Shown: in pieces, positions 49,542 to 58,149 of the stretch
How the letters are laid out: each line of letters begins with the position of its first letter
Numbering within the stretch: the stretch's first letter is position 1
Source: SZUA-430 sp044220975
GTDB lineage: Bacteria > Pseudomonadota > Alphaproteobacteria > Micropepsales > Micropepsaceae
Reading direction: 5' to 3'
NCBI GenBank assembly: GCA_044220975.1
Contig: JBGAPZ010000021.1
Span: 1 to 64,000 of the forward strand
DNA length: 64,000 nucleotides
Made by a program: the position numbers and the translations under genes
Notes under the pieces: generated by a model
Database searches by the model: none
Told to the model about the DNA's origin: nothing
What the model saw: the letters and a program-made list of their open reading frames with translations, nothing else

Positions 49542-50623
49542 GCGATGTTGCGCAGCATCTGAAAGACCTCATCCGCGCCGACGGTCCGATTTCGGTCGCC
49601 GAGTTCATGCGCGTCGTGCTGACCGCGCGCGACGACAGCTATTACCGCCGCGCCGACCCCTTGGGCACGCGGGGCGACTTCGTCACAGCGCCCGAGATAT
49701 CGCAGATCTTTGGCGAGCTCATTGGCCTTTGGTGCGTCGATGTTTGGCAGAAGCTCGGCGAACCGAAGACGTTCACATTGGTGGAACTGGGGCCGGGACG
49801 TGGGACGCTGATGAAGGATGCGCTTAGGGCCGCGCGCATCGTGCCTGCATTCTTGAACGCGGTTTCGGTCGCAATGATTGAGGTCAGCGAAGCGCTGCGG
49901 CGGCTGCAGCAAGATGCGCTGCAGCAAGCGGCGGTCGCTACGCACTGGCTCGACCGGTTTGAAGACTTGGACGTGCGTGGGCCTTTGATCGTGGTGGCAA
50001 ACGAATTCTTCGATGCGCTGCCGATCCGGCAATGGGTGCGCGGCGCTGCCGGTTGGAGCGAACGTTGCGTGGGCCTTGCCGACGATGCGCTGACATTCGG
50101 CGCGAGTGGACCTATCGACGCGCGGTTCGTTGCCGAGGCGGTGCGCGGCGCGCCGGTTGGCTCTATCTTCGAAACGTCGCCGGCGCGGTCAGCAATCGCG
50201 CGGATGATCGGCGAGGCGATCGCGCGCAATGGCGGCGCAGTGCTGACGATCGACTACGGGTTCGAGGGGCCTGCGGCAGGTGATACTTTGCAAGCTGTGA
50301 AGGCGCATGCTTTCGCCGACATCCTTGCGGAACCTGGTCACGCGGATGTGACATCGCATGTGGATTTCGCAGCGCTTCGTGACGCGTTCGTCGACGGCGG
50401 CGCGACTGCGCTGCCTTTGACGACCCAGGGCGCGTTTTTGCACCGGTTGGGTGGTGAAGTGCGGGTTCGGGCGTTGAAGCGATCGGCGTCGGTGGCGCAA
50501 GCCGATGACCTCGATGCAGCGTACGCCAGGTTGACCGGGGCGGGAGCTATGGGCAGCTTGTTCAAAGTGCTGTGCGCGTATGCGCCGGCGGCGCTTCATC
50601 CTGTGGGCTTTTCCGACGCATGA
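49538..50623 (+). CDS. SAM-dependent methyltransferase, MidA/NDUFAF7 type
   Basis: The 361-residue protein has the MidA-family layout: SVAEFMRVVLT near the N-terminus, GTRGDFVTAPEISQIFGELIG, SAM motif LVELGPGRGTLMKD (about residues 84-97), IEVSEALRR, VVANEFFDALPIRQW and LTIDYGFEG. The eukaryotic relative NDUFAF7 dimethylates an arginine of complex I subunit NDUFS2, so the bacterial protein may modify NuoD; this is by homology only. Its ATG overlaps the lgt stop and its stop overlaps the pgeF start. Confidence 0.88.
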   Translation: MSDVAQHLKDLIRADGPISVAEFMRVVLTARDDSYYRRADPLGTRGDFVTAPEISQIFGELIGLWCVDVWQKLGEPKTFTLVELGPGRGTLMKDALRAARIVPAFLNAVSVAMIEVSEALRRLQQDALQQAAVATHWLDRFEDLDVRGPLIVVANEFFDALPIRQWVRGAAGWSERCVGLADDALTFGASGPIDARFVAEAVRGAPVGSIFETSPARSAIARMIGEAIARNGGAVLTIDYGFEGPAAGDTLQAVKAHAFADILAEPGHADVTSHVDFAALRDAFVDGGATALPLTTQGAFLHRLGGEVRVRALKRSASVAQADDLDAAYARLTGAGAMGSLFKVLCAYAPAALHPVGFSDA

Positions 50624-51390
50624 ACCCGCTTCAATCGCAGGTGTTGATCGATAAGAGCGTTGCGCACGGATTCTTCGGCCGGCAGGGCGGGGTGTCGGGC
50701 GGGATTTACGCGTCATTGAACTGCGGATACGGGTCGGGCGACGACAGCGTCTCGGTCTGCGAGAACCGCACACGCGTTGCGACGTGGTTGGGTACGGACG
50801 AACTACAACTGATCACGCTCTATCAAATCCACAGCGCCGACGCTTTGCATGTGACCGCGCCATGGCCGCGGTCGACGCCGCCCAAGGCGGACGCAATGGC
50901 GACGACGTTGCGCGGTGTCGCGCTTGGCGTGCTGGCCGCCGACTGTGCGCCGATCTTGCTCGCGGATCATCGCGCCGGCGTGATCGGTTGCGCACATTCG
51001 GGATGGAAAGGTTCGGTCGGCGGCGTCGCTGAATCCGTCGTTGCGCTGATGGAGCGCCTCGGCGCTTCGCGTTCGCGCATCCATGCGGCGGTGGGGCCTT
51101 GTATCTCGCAGCGCTCGTACGAAGTGGGGTCAGAGTTCGAGGCGCGGTTCGTCGAAGAAGACGCGGGGAATTCGCTGTACTTCGTGCCGTCGCCGCGTGC
51201 GGGACATTGGCAGTTCGATCTGCCGGGTTATGTAACGGCGCGTCTCAGAGCCACCGGCATTGGTGCGGTCGAGACGCTCAACATGTGCACGTACGAAGAC
51301 AATGATAGGTATTTCTCGTACAGGCGCACGACACATCGCGGCGAAACCGACTACGGCCGCAATGTTTCTGCCATCATGTTGAAGCCATGA
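50620..51390 (+). CDS. pgeF: Peptidoglycan editing factor PgeF (multicopper polyphenol oxidase family)
   Basis: The 256-residue protein is of the YfiH/DUF152 family: HGFFGRQGGVSGG at residues 16-28, VLAADCAPILLAD, the metal-binding GCAHSGWKG (about 129-137), AVGPCISQRSYEV and TYEDNDRYFSYRR. PgeF keeps non-canonical residues out of peptidoglycan precursors in E. coli; the family also has laccase-like and purine nucleoside-cleaving activities. Overlaps the genes on both sides by ATGA. Confidence 0.92.
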   Translation: MNPLQSQVLIDKSVAHGFFGRQGGVSGGIYASLNCGYGSGDDSVSVCENRTRVATWLGTDELQLITLYQIHSADALHVTAPWPRSTPPKADAMATTLRGVALGVLAADCAPILLADHRAGVIGCAHSGWKGSVGGVAESVVALMERLGASRSRIHAAVGPCISQRSYEVGSEFEARFVEEDAGNSLYFVPSPRAGHWQFDLPGYVTARLRATGIGAVETLNMCTYEDNDRYFSYRRTTHRGETDYGRNVSAIMLKP

Positions 51391-52322
51391 AGCGTCTTGC
51401 CACTCTCATTGCGTTTGCGGTGCTCGCGGCGTGCTCGTCGGTGACGGAGCCGCTGGGCATGGAGGATCCGTTTGCGATCCCGCAGCCGTTCAAAGGCAAA
51501 GAGCGCAACGACGACATGATCGCGCAGGCGATCCGCGTTCCGGCGCTTGTCGTTGCGGTGCCGGGCGGGCTTGCGGAAGAGCGGGGTAAAGCGTTGCGCG
51601 ATCGGGTGGTCGAACTCGCGCAGGCAAGCGACATCCCGGCGCTTAGTTCGGCAAGCGTGCGCGCGTGGTCGCTGAGTGGCGAAGCGGCGCGTATCAGGAC
51701 CCCGATGAAGCCTGTCACTAAGCGTAACCAGAAGCAGGAGCAGCAACGGGAAGGCGACCAGGGCGTGATCGTTTGGCGCCTCGCCGATCCGGATGGTGCG
51801 CAGCGCGCAAAATTCTCGGTCACGTACAAGACCGTGCTGGAGACGCTGGGCGACAGCGACTTGGGAATTGTCGCGCAGGATACGGTGAATGCGCTCGATG
51901 CTGCCTTGCTGCGTCCGGACACACAGATTTCGCAGACGATCACGGCGGCGGTGAAGCCGATTGCCTGGGTCGGTGCCGTCAAAGGTGCGCCCGGCGACGG
52001 GAACCAAGCGCTGGCGCGCGCGCTCTCGGGTATTCTGCCCTTGAAGGGTGTCGCGCTTGGCGAGACGCAAGCGAAGGCGCAGTGGCAGATCGAGGGCACC
52101 ATCAAGGTGGTGGCTGGACCGGCAGGCCAAGATGTCGTGACGCTAACGTGGCGCGTGCTCGATGCCAGCGGCAAAGAGGCTGGGAACATCACGCAAGAGA
52201 ACGCTGTTCCGCGCGGGCGGCTCGCGAAACCCTGGCGCGAGATCGCCGGGTTCGCTGCCGAAGCTGCGGCGGAAGGTATCGCACAGCTTATTCAACAGGT
52301 TACAGCCGCCACCCAGGGGTGA
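51387..52322 (+). CDS. Predicted lipoprotein, unknown function
   Basis: The 311-residue product has a lipoprotein signal peptide with lipobox LAAC (Cys16), followed by a flexible polar region and two repeats of alpha/beta character; a basic, glutamine-rich stretch lies near residue 108-120 (KRNQKQEQQ). No recognised domain. It ends the lgt operon and its ATG overlaps the pgeF stop. An outer- or inner-membrane anchor is expected: the residues after the cysteine are SS, so the normal Lol route to the outer membrane is not excluded. Confidence 0.8.
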   Translation: MKRLATLIAFAVLAACSSVTEPLGMEDPFAIPQPFKGKERNDDMIAQAIRVPALVVAVPGGLAEERGKALRDRVVELAQASDIPALSSASVRAWSLSGEAARIRTPMKPVTKRNQKQEQQREGDQGVIVWRLADPDGAQRAKFSVTYKTVLETLGDSDLGIVAQDTVNALDAALLRPDTQISQTITAAVKPIAWVGAVKGAPGDGNQALARALSGILPLKGVALGETQAKAQWQIEGTIKVVAGPAGQDVVTLTWRVLDASGKEAGNITQENAVPRGRLAKPWREIAGFAAEAAAEGIAQLIQQVTAATQG

Positions 52323-52405
52323 GATGCGTTGCCAGGGGGTAAGGGCGTTGCTACAAGCCGCGCGCGCACTCACGCTCGTTCGCTCAAGCCCCTGGATACC
52401 GCGAC

Positions 52406-53338
52406 ATGAAGCTTCTCGCCGGCAACAGCAACCATCCGCTTGCGAACCAAATCAGCGAATACCTGAAAGTGCCGCTGACCAAGGCGATCGTACGGCGGTT
52501 CGCCGACATGGAAGTCTTCGTCGAAATTCAGGAAAACGTGCGCGGGCAGGACATGTTCGTTCTGCAGTCGACGTCGTTTCCGGCGAACGACCATTTGATG
52601 GAACTTCTGATCTGCATCGATGCGCTGCGCCGCTCGTCGGCAAAACGCATCACGGCGGTGGTGCCTTACTTCGGCTATGCGCGCCAGGATCGGAAGCCCG
52701 GCCCGCGCACGCCAATTTCGGCGAAGCTTGTGGCGAACCTTATCACGATGGCGGGCGCGAGCCGGGTGCTGACGCTGGATCTGCATGCTGGGCAGATTCA
52801 AGGTTTCTTCGATATTCCGACGGACAATCTCTACGCTGCACCAATCTTCGAGCATGACATCAAGGAACGCTTCAACGGCGAAGACCTGATGGTCGTGTCG
52901 CCGGATGTCGGCGGCGTTGTGCGTGCGCGGCTGCTTGCGCGGCGGATCAATGCGGACCTTGCGATCGTCGACAAGCGGCGCGAGCGGGCGGGGATGTCCG
53001 AGGTGATGAACATTATCGGCGACGTGTCGGGGCGGACCTGCATCCTGATCGACGACATCGTCGATTCCGCAGGCACACTCTGCAACGCCGCCGAGGCGTT
53101 GATGAACAAGGGTGCGAAGGCCACTTATGCCTACGCCACGCACGGGGTGTTGTCGGGCGGGGCGGTCGCCAGAGTTAAGGGGTCGGCCCTTAAGGGGCTC
53201 GTCATCACGGACTCGATCGCCCCGACGGATGCTATCAAGGCCTGCCCCAACATTAAGGTGCTGCCGACGGCCGAGCTTTTGGGTGAGGCGATCCAGAGAA
53301 TTGCAGAGGAACGCTCGGTTTCGAGCCTGTTCGACTGA
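52406..53338 (+). CDS. prs: Ribose-phosphate pyrophosphokinase
   Basis: Prs makes PRPP from ribose 5-phosphate and ATP, feeding purine, pyrimidine, histidine and NAD synthesis (and the apt reaction encoded at 35070). The 310-residue protein shows FADMEVFVEIQENVRGQD, YFGYARQDRKPGPR, the LDLHAGQIQGFFDIP region and the PRPP loop CILIDDIVDSAGTL (about residues 212-225). The Shine-Dalgarno before the ATG is weak. A short inverted repeat GGCGG/CCGCC follows the stop at 53347-53364 but has no T run. Confidence 0.96.
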   Translation: MKLLAGNSNHPLANQISEYLKVPLTKAIVRRFADMEVFVEIQENVRGQDMFVLQSTSFPANDHLMELLICIDALRRSSAKRITAVVPYFGYARQDRKPGPRTPISAKLVANLITMAGASRVLTLDLHAGQIQGFFDIPTDNLYAAPIFEHDIKERFNGEDLMVVSPDVGGVVRARLLARRINADLAIVDKRRERAGMSEVMNIIGDVSGRTCILIDDIVDSAGTLCNAAEALMNKGAKATYAYATHGVLSGGAVARVKGSALKGLVITDSIAPTDAIKACPNIKVLPTAELLGEAIQRIAEERSVSSLFD

Positions 53339-53452
53339 GGCATTTCGGCGGTTTGCCTTCCGCCCAGCCATCGGCTACACCCCGCGCCTTCTTCCGATCA
53401 GCGGAATGAACAAGATAAGGGGCATTTCCGCCCCTGAAAGGGTTCAGGAGCC

Positions 53453-54229
53453 ATGACAGACTTAGTCACGATTTCAGCAAAAGCACGCACGGGCAACGGC
53501 ACGGGCGATGCGCGCGCGGTGCGCCGCAACGGCGATATCCCGGGCGTCATTTACGGTTCAGGCATGGAGTCGCGGGCGATCACACTCGCCGTGCGCGACA
53601 TCGCCAAGCACTTTCAGACCGGCCGTTTCACCTCGACGCTTTTCACGCTCGATATCGAGGGCGAGAAGATGCGCGTGATCCCGCGCGAAGTTCAGGTCGA
53701 TCCGGTTTCGGAACGTCCGATCCACGCGGACTTCCAGCGCTTGGTCGCAGGCGCACGCATCCGTCTCTTCATTCCGGTGCACTTCAACAATCACGGCGAC
53801 TCGCCGGGCTTGAAGCGCGGCGGCGTGCTTAACATCGTGCGTCACGAGATCGAATTCTTCTGCCCGTCCGAGCGCATTCCGCAGTTCATCGAAGCGGACC
53901 TCAAGGGCATGGATATCGGCGACAGCTTGCACATTTCGCACATCAAGGTGCCTGAAGGTTTGATACCGGTGATCCGCAACCGCGACTTTACGGTCGCGAC
54001 CGTTGCAGCACCGTCCGCATTCGCGGAAGTGGAGACCAAGGCTGCGACGACCGCGGAAGGCGATGCGGCTGCAGGTGCTGCTCCGGCTGCTGGTGCGGCC
54101 CCGGCTGCTGGTGCTGCGGCGCCGGCTGCGGGTGGCAAGGCTGCAGCTCCGGCCGCAGGCGGCAAGGCTGCCGCGGCTCCGGCTGCGGGTGCGAAGGCGG
54201 CACCGAAGGCTCCGGCCGCGAAGAAGTAA
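53453..54229 (+). CDS. rplY: 50S ribosomal protein L25, Ctc form, with a long Ala/Pro/Gly tail
   Basis: L25 binds 5S rRNA. The 258-residue protein has the L25 N-terminal barrel (ARTGNGTGDARAVRRNGDIPGVIYG, shown in part) and the TL5-type C-terminal domain to about residue 185, then a low-complexity tail from about 200 built from repeats of AAPAAG and GGKAAAPAA, ending KAAPKAPAAKK. Long basic or alanine-rich tails are known in alphaproteobacterial L25, and this one has at least five repeats. CAGGAG precedes the ATG; a GGGGC/GCCCC hairpin lies in the leader at 53419-53434. Confidence 0.94.
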   Translation: MTDLVTISAKARTGNGTGDARAVRRNGDIPGVIYGSGMESRAITLAVRDIAKHFQTGRFTSTLFTLDIEGEKMRVIPREVQVDPVSERPIHADFQRLVAGARIRLFIPVHFNNHGDSPGLKRGGVLNIVRHEIEFFCPSERIPQFIEADLKGMDIGDSLHISHIKVPEGLIPVIRNRDFTVATVAAPSAFAEVETKAATTAEGDAAAGAAPAAGAAPAAGAAAPAAGGKAAAPAAGGKAAAAPAAGAKAAPKAPAAKK

Positions 54230-54254
54230 ACGCGATCGCTCAATTGCATTGCGG

Positions 54255-54283
54255 CGGCCGCCAAATCGAATTGGCGGCCGTTT
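54255..54283 (+). terminator. Probable intrinsic terminator after rplY
   Basis: CGGCCGCCAA (54255-54264) pairs perfectly with TTGGCGGCCG (54271-54280) across a 6-base loop, followed by TTT only. The T run is short, so termination may be partial, allowing some read-through into pth 20 bases on. Confidence 0.6.
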
Positions 54284-54303
54284 GCACATGACGGCTTCAG
54301 GTG

Positions 54304-54927
54304 ATGTTGCTCATCGTCGGTCTCGGCAATCCGGGCGAGACCTATCAGAACCACCGCCACAATATCGGATTCATGGCGGCGGACGCGATTGCTGAGGCGC
54401 ATGGCTTTGCGGCTCAGCGTGTGCGCTTTCGCGGCCAAGTGCGCGAAGGCACGCTCAAGGGTAAAGCAAGTTCAGTGAAGGCGCTGATCTTGAAACCTTC
54501 GACGTACATGAACGAGAGCGGCACGGCGGTGCAGGACGCCGTCGCGTTTCACAAGATCCCGATCGAACATGTTTGGGTGCTCTACGACGAACTCGATCTC
54601 GCCGCGGGGAAGGTGCGTGTAAAGCAAGGTGGCGGAAACGCGGGACATAACGGCCTACGCTCGATCTCGGCGCATGCCGGCAACGAGTATTGGCGGGTAC
54701 GCATCGGTATCGGGCATCCCGGCGAGAAAGAACGCGTGACGGGCCACGTGCTGGGCAACTTTACGAAGGCCGACCGTGCGTGGCTCGATCCGTTACTCGA
54801 CGCGGTCGCACAGGCGGCATCGTTCATTGCAGACGGGGATGGACCCGGATTTATGAACAAAGTGACGCTGCTTACGCAGCCGCAGCGCGAACCAAAACCG
54901 AAGCCGCCGGAAAAAACAAAGGACTGA
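54304..54927 (+). CDS. pth: Peptidyl-tRNA hydrolase
   Basis: Pth frees tRNAs from peptidyl-tRNA dropped by ribosomes. The 207-residue protein has GLGNPGETYQNHRHNIGFM with the catalytic His (residue 19-20 area), KPSTYMNESG, the LYDELDLAAGKVRVKQGG loop with the catalytic aspartate, and GNAGHNGLRSI. Start 54304 (ATG) is preferred over the GTG at 54301 directly before it. The C-terminal tail is Pro/Lys-rich. It lies between rplY and ychF, a common order. Confidence 0.95.
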   Translation: MLLIVGLGNPGETYQNHRHNIGFMAADAIAEAHGFAAQRVRFRGQVREGTLKGKASSVKALILKPSTYMNESGTAVQDAVAFHKIPIEHVWVLYDELDLAAGKVRVKQGGGNAGHNGLRSISAHAGNEYWRVRIGIGHPGEKERVTGHVLGNFTKADRAWLDPLLDAVAQAASFIADGDGPGFMNKVTLLTQPQREPKPKPPEKTKD

Positions 54928-54932
54928 TACTC

Positions 54933-56030
54933 ATGGGTTTCAAGTGCGGCATTGTCGGGTTGCCGAATGTAGGCAAGTCCACCTTGTTCAATGCGCTGAC
55001 GCAGACGGCGGCGGCGCAAGCCGCGAACTATCCGTTTTGCACAATCGAGCCGAATGTCGGTGAGGTTGCGGTGCCGGACCCGCGACTCGATACGCTTGCC
55101 AGGGTCGGCAAGTCGGCGCAGATCATTCCGACGCGGCTGACGTTTGTGGACATTGCGGGGCTCGTGCGCGGCGCATCGAAGGGTGAGGGGCTTGGCAATC
55201 AGTTCCTGTCGCATATTCGCGAAGTGGATGCGGTCGCTTATGTACTGCGTTGCTTTGACGACGGCGACGTGACGCACGTCGAAAACCGTATCGATCCGAT
55301 GGCGGACGCCGAGACGGTCGAGACCGAGTTGATGCTTGCTGATCTCGAAAGTCTTGAGAAACGCGCGCCTGCGGCCGAGAAGAAGGCGAAGCAAGGCGAC
55401 AAGGACGCGAAGGTTCAGTTCGAAGTCATGTCCGCGGTGCTGCCGCTGTTGCGCGAAGGCAAACCGGCGCGGTTCGCGAAGGTGAACGACGAACAGCGGC
55501 CGGTGTTCGAGATGCTTCAGCTTTTGACTGCCAAGCCGATCGTCTATGTCGCGAATGTCGATGAAGGGTCGGCGGCAACCGGGAATGCGTATTCGAAACG
55601 CGTCGAAGAGCGCGCGAAAGCAGAAGGTGCTGCGTTCGTTGTCATCTCGGCAAAAATCGAATCCGAGATTGCACAGTTGGCGGCAGCCGAGCGTGACGAC
55701 TTTTTGTCCACCTTGGGGCTTGAGGAGCCAGGGTTAAACAGGCTGATCCGCGCGGGGTATTCGCTGTTGCACTTACTTACGTTCTTCACCGTCGGGCCGA
55801 AGGAAACACGGGCCTGGACCGTGCATACCGGCGCGCGCGCGCCGCAGGCGGCAGGGGCCATTCACACCGACTTCGAGAAGGGCTTCATCCGCGCGGAAAC
55901 CATCTCCTTTGACGACTATGTCGCGAACAACGGCGAGGCGGGGGCCAAGGATGCGGGTAAATTCCGCCTGGAAGGCAAGGATTACGTCGTTCAGGACGGT
56001 GACGTGATGCACTTCCGCTTCAATACCTGA
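54933..56030 (+). CDS. ychF: Redox-regulated ribosome-binding ATPase YchF (Obg family)
   Basis: The 365-residue P-loop protein hydrolyses ATP rather than GTP. Motifs: G1 GLPNVGKST (9-17), NYPFCTIEPN, G3 region DIAGLVRGASKGEGLGNQFL, G4-like YVANVDEG in place of NKxD, a coiled-coil insert and the C-terminal TGS domain (ARAWTVHTG, RAETISFDDYV, DYVVQDGDVMHFRFN). The ATG lies 5 bases after the pth stop. Confidence 0.96.
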   Translation: MGFKCGIVGLPNVGKSTLFNALTQTAAAQAANYPFCTIEPNVGEVAVPDPRLDTLARVGKSAQIIPTRLTFVDIAGLVRGASKGEGLGNQFLSHIREVDAVAYVLRCFDDGDVTHVENRIDPMADAETVETELMLADLESLEKRAPAAEKKAKQGDKDAKVQFEVMSAVLPLLREGKPARFAKVNDEQRPVFEMLQLLTAKPIVYVANVDEGSAATGNAYSKRVEERAKAEGAAFVVISAKIESEIAQLAAAERDDFLSTLGLEEPGLNRLIRAGYSLLHLLTFFTVGPKETRAWTVHTGARAPQAAGAIHTDFEKGFIRAETISFDDYVANNGEAGAKDAGKFRLEGKDYVVQDGDVMHFRFNT

Positions 56031-56110
56031 GCCCAAGATTTACGCTACCCGCAACGAAATTTGCCGATTCACAGGTTGGCGTGGATAATGGCGGCGGGGG
56101 AGTTGCCGAT

Positions 56111-57124
56111 ATGGCCGTGATGCCAGAGTGCGCCAATTGCGGGACGGCGTTGACCGGGCCTTTTTGCTCGAACTGCGGGCAGAAAGCGTCGGACTATCAT
56201 CGGCCGATCTGGTGGATCTTCGGCGAATTTTTGGATTCCGTCTTCGGCTACGACTCGCGCACGTTTCGAACGCTTTGGCTTTTGTTCGCCGAGCCGGGCG
56301 AATTCACCCGGCGCTACGTTGCGGGACAACGGGCGTCGATGTTGCCGCCGTTCCGGTTGTTCGTGATCGCGTCGGTCGTGTTCTTCCTGACGCTGCAGCT
56401 AACCGGTATCGCGATGGTCGCGTTCAAAATGGAGACCATATCGCTCGACAAGCTTCCGCCGGAAGCGGTGGAAGCGCTCAAGAAGAACGACAAGGCGAAC
56501 GGCCTTACGATTACAGACGACAAGAAGCGTATGGTCGTCTCGATGGATTTCTTCGTTCCGGCGGATCAGGTCGAACACGTCAAGCTGACCGATGAACAAC
56601 GGCGCACCGTACTAGCCGCCGAAGATGCGCTCAAAGTCGACGCGAAGGACGCCACTGCCGACGAGGCGGGGTGGATGACTTGGATTCAATCCAAAGCGAA
56701 ACGCGTACAGGAGGGTTACGAGCGTGCGCTCTCAGATCCGATCAAGCTGAATGGGCCTTTGAACGTTTGGCTGCCGCGGTTGATGTTGTTCCTGGTTCCG
56801 ATATTCGCGCTCCTTCTTGCCGTGATGCATTGGTGGCCGCGGGTCTTCTTCATCGAGCATCTCGTGTTTTCGACGCACATCCACACCGTGGTTTTCGTCG
56901 CGCTGTCGCTGCTAACGCTATCGGCCGCGATCCTCGGGGACTCCGGGTTCATGGGAGCCGTCTGGCTGATCTTGGCGATCTATCTTTGGATGGCGATGTA
57001 CCGGGTCTATGGCCGAAGCTGGTGGCTGACGTCGCTCAAGTTTTTGGCGTTGCTGATGGTTTATTCGGTGATTTTGTCAGTCGGTATGGGCCTGGTCTTC
57101 GTTATGGCCCTGTCGGAAGTCTAA
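56111..57124 (+). CDS. DUF3667 membrane protein with N-terminal zinc-ribbon
   Basis: The 337-residue protein begins with a CxxC...CxxC ribbon (PECANCGTALTGPFCSNCGQ, cysteines at about 7, 10, 19 and 22), then the DUF3667 signature FGYDSRTFRTLWLLFAEPGEF and VAGQRASMLPPFRLFVIASV, and about five membrane helices, with a soluble, acidic insert between about 115 and 205. The ATG at 56111 is supported by GGGGGAG 8 bases upstream; a GTG 30 bases earlier is less likely. Function unknown. Confidence 0.85.
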   Translation: MAVMPECANCGTALTGPFCSNCGQKASDYHRPIWWIFGEFLDSVFGYDSRTFRTLWLLFAEPGEFTRRYVAGQRASMLPPFRLFVIASVVFFLTLQLTGIAMVAFKMETISLDKLPPEAVEALKKNDKANGLTITDDKKRMVVSMDFFVPADQVEHVKLTDEQRRTVLAAEDALKVDAKDATADEAGWMTWIQSKAKRVQEGYERALSDPIKLNGPLNVWLPRLMLFLVPIFALLLAVMHWWPRVFFIEHLVFSTHIHTVVFVALSLLTLSAAILGDSGFMGAVWLILAIYLWMAMYRVYGRSWWLTSLKFLALLMVYSVILSVGMGLVFVMALSEV

Positions 57125-57128
57125 CTTC
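57114..57128. repeat. Dyad GGAAGT-CTA-ACTTCC over the DUF3667 stop
   Basis: Perfect 15-base inverted repeat containing the TAA stop codon; too short a loop to be a good hairpin, so if meaningful it would be a protein site. Confidence 0.3.
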
Positions 57129-57308
57129 CTTACGTGTTTTTCACGCTGTGGAAAGGGTGGCGCAAGCTTCGGTTTGCAATAGTGCTCGTGCGCTGGATGA
57201 CCACACAGCGAGAAGTCCTCAGCACTCGAAGAAGCCAGGCGCTTTTGCCTCGTGCTTGGTGAACATACAGCCGGTATGCGCAGCTCCCCAGCCGCATACC
57301 GGCTTTTT
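57129..57308 (+). ncRNA. Possible small RNA or structured 3' UTR ending in a terminator
   Basis: No open frame. Plus-strand RNA could form GCAAGC-TTCG-GTTTGC (57162-57177), an AGTGCT/AGCACT stem (57181-57186 with 57221-57226) enclosing CGCTG/CAGCG, or instead AGCAC with GTGCT (57252-57256) enclosing AGGC/GCCT, and then an intrinsic terminator. The next plus-strand gene is 840 bases away, so this is not an ordinary leader. I see no strong promoter, so a processed 3' UTR of the DUF3667 mRNA is equally possible. Confidence 0.4.
57269..57308 (+). terminator. Strong intrinsic terminator
   Basis: AGCCGGTATGCG (57269-57280) pairs with CGCATACCGGCT (57293-57304) over a 12-base loop that itself contains GCT/AGC, followed by five T's. 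No T run exists on the minus strand side, so it works in the plus direction, away from aqpZ. Confidence 0.9.
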
Positions 57309-57317
57309 CATTTGTGC

Positions 57318-58013
57318 CTATTTTTCCTCATTCAGCCAGCGGTTGAAGAACCCCGCCGCTATTGCACCGGCCAGGGGTGCGACCCAGAAGAGCCAAACCT
57401 GTTCCAGCGCCCAGCCGGGTGCGAACACGGCTGGACCTAAGCTGCGCGCCGGGTTCACGGAGGTGTTCGTAACCGGGATGCTGATCAAGTGGATCAACGT
57501 CAACGCCAAGCCGATTGCGATCGGTGCGAAGCCGGCGGGCGCCTTCTTGCCGGTGACGCCTAGGATGATCAGCAGGAACATGGCCGTGAGCAAAAGCTCG
57601 GCAATCGCTCCGGAGACGAGGCTGTAGCCGCCGGGCGAATGCTCGCCGAAGCCGTTCGAGGCAAAGCCTGCTGTCGGATCGAAGCTGGGTGCGCTGACGG
57701 CGATCAGATAGAGCATGCCGGCGCCCGAGATGGCGCCCAACACCTGCGAAGCCCAGTAGGGCAAAATCTCGTTCATCGGAAAGCGGCCGCCGGCCCAAAG
57801 GCCTGCGGTGACGGCGGGATTGAAATGGCCACCTGAGATATGACCGAAAGCATAGGCTCCGGTGAGGACGGTCAAACCGAACGCGAATGAAACGCCTAAG
57901 AGGCCGATACCAACTTGCGGAAATGCGGCTGCTATGACGGCGCTGCCGCAACCGCCGAAGACGAGCCAAAAGGTGCCGATAAACTCGGCAGCCATTTTGC
58001 GACCGATGTCCAT
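57318..58013 (-). CDS. aqpZ: Aquaporin Z
   Basis: A six-helix water channel of 231 residues with both NPA motifs, in GGHFNPAVT (about residues 60-68) and TSVNPARSLG (about 183-192). The selectivity filter residues fit AqpZ rather than a glycerol facilitator (Phe in the second helix, His in the fifth helix region LIHLISIP, Arg after NPA). GAGGGGAA precedes the ATG. Its divergent partner is the exported protein at 58150. Confidence 0.94.
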   Translation of the reverse strand: MDIGRKMAAEFIGTFWLVFGGCGSAVIAAAFPQVGIGLLGVSFAFGLTVLTGAYAFGHISGGHFNPAVTAGLWAGGRFPMNEILPYWASQVLGAISGAGMLYLIAVSAPSFDPTAGFASNGFGEHSPGGYSLVSGAIAELLLTAMFLLIILGVTGKKAPAGFAPIAIGLALTLIHLISIPVTNTSVNPARSLGPAVFAPGWALEQVWLFWVAPLAGAIAAGFFNRWLNEEK

Positions 58014-58149
58014 GGTGTGTTTCCCCTCTAAAGGGCGCCGATTCGCGCCACAGGCGATAGTGTCGGCGAAGCCACAGACGTTGTCGACCGCACGGCTTTG
58101 GGCAGGCTTAACGCTTGAGATTTGTTATGGTCGTCAACGGGGGCAATGG

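Noticed and set aside
53347..53364. Terminator after prs (GGCGG/CCGCC)
   Set aside because: A 5-bp stem with an 8-base loop and no T run is too weak.
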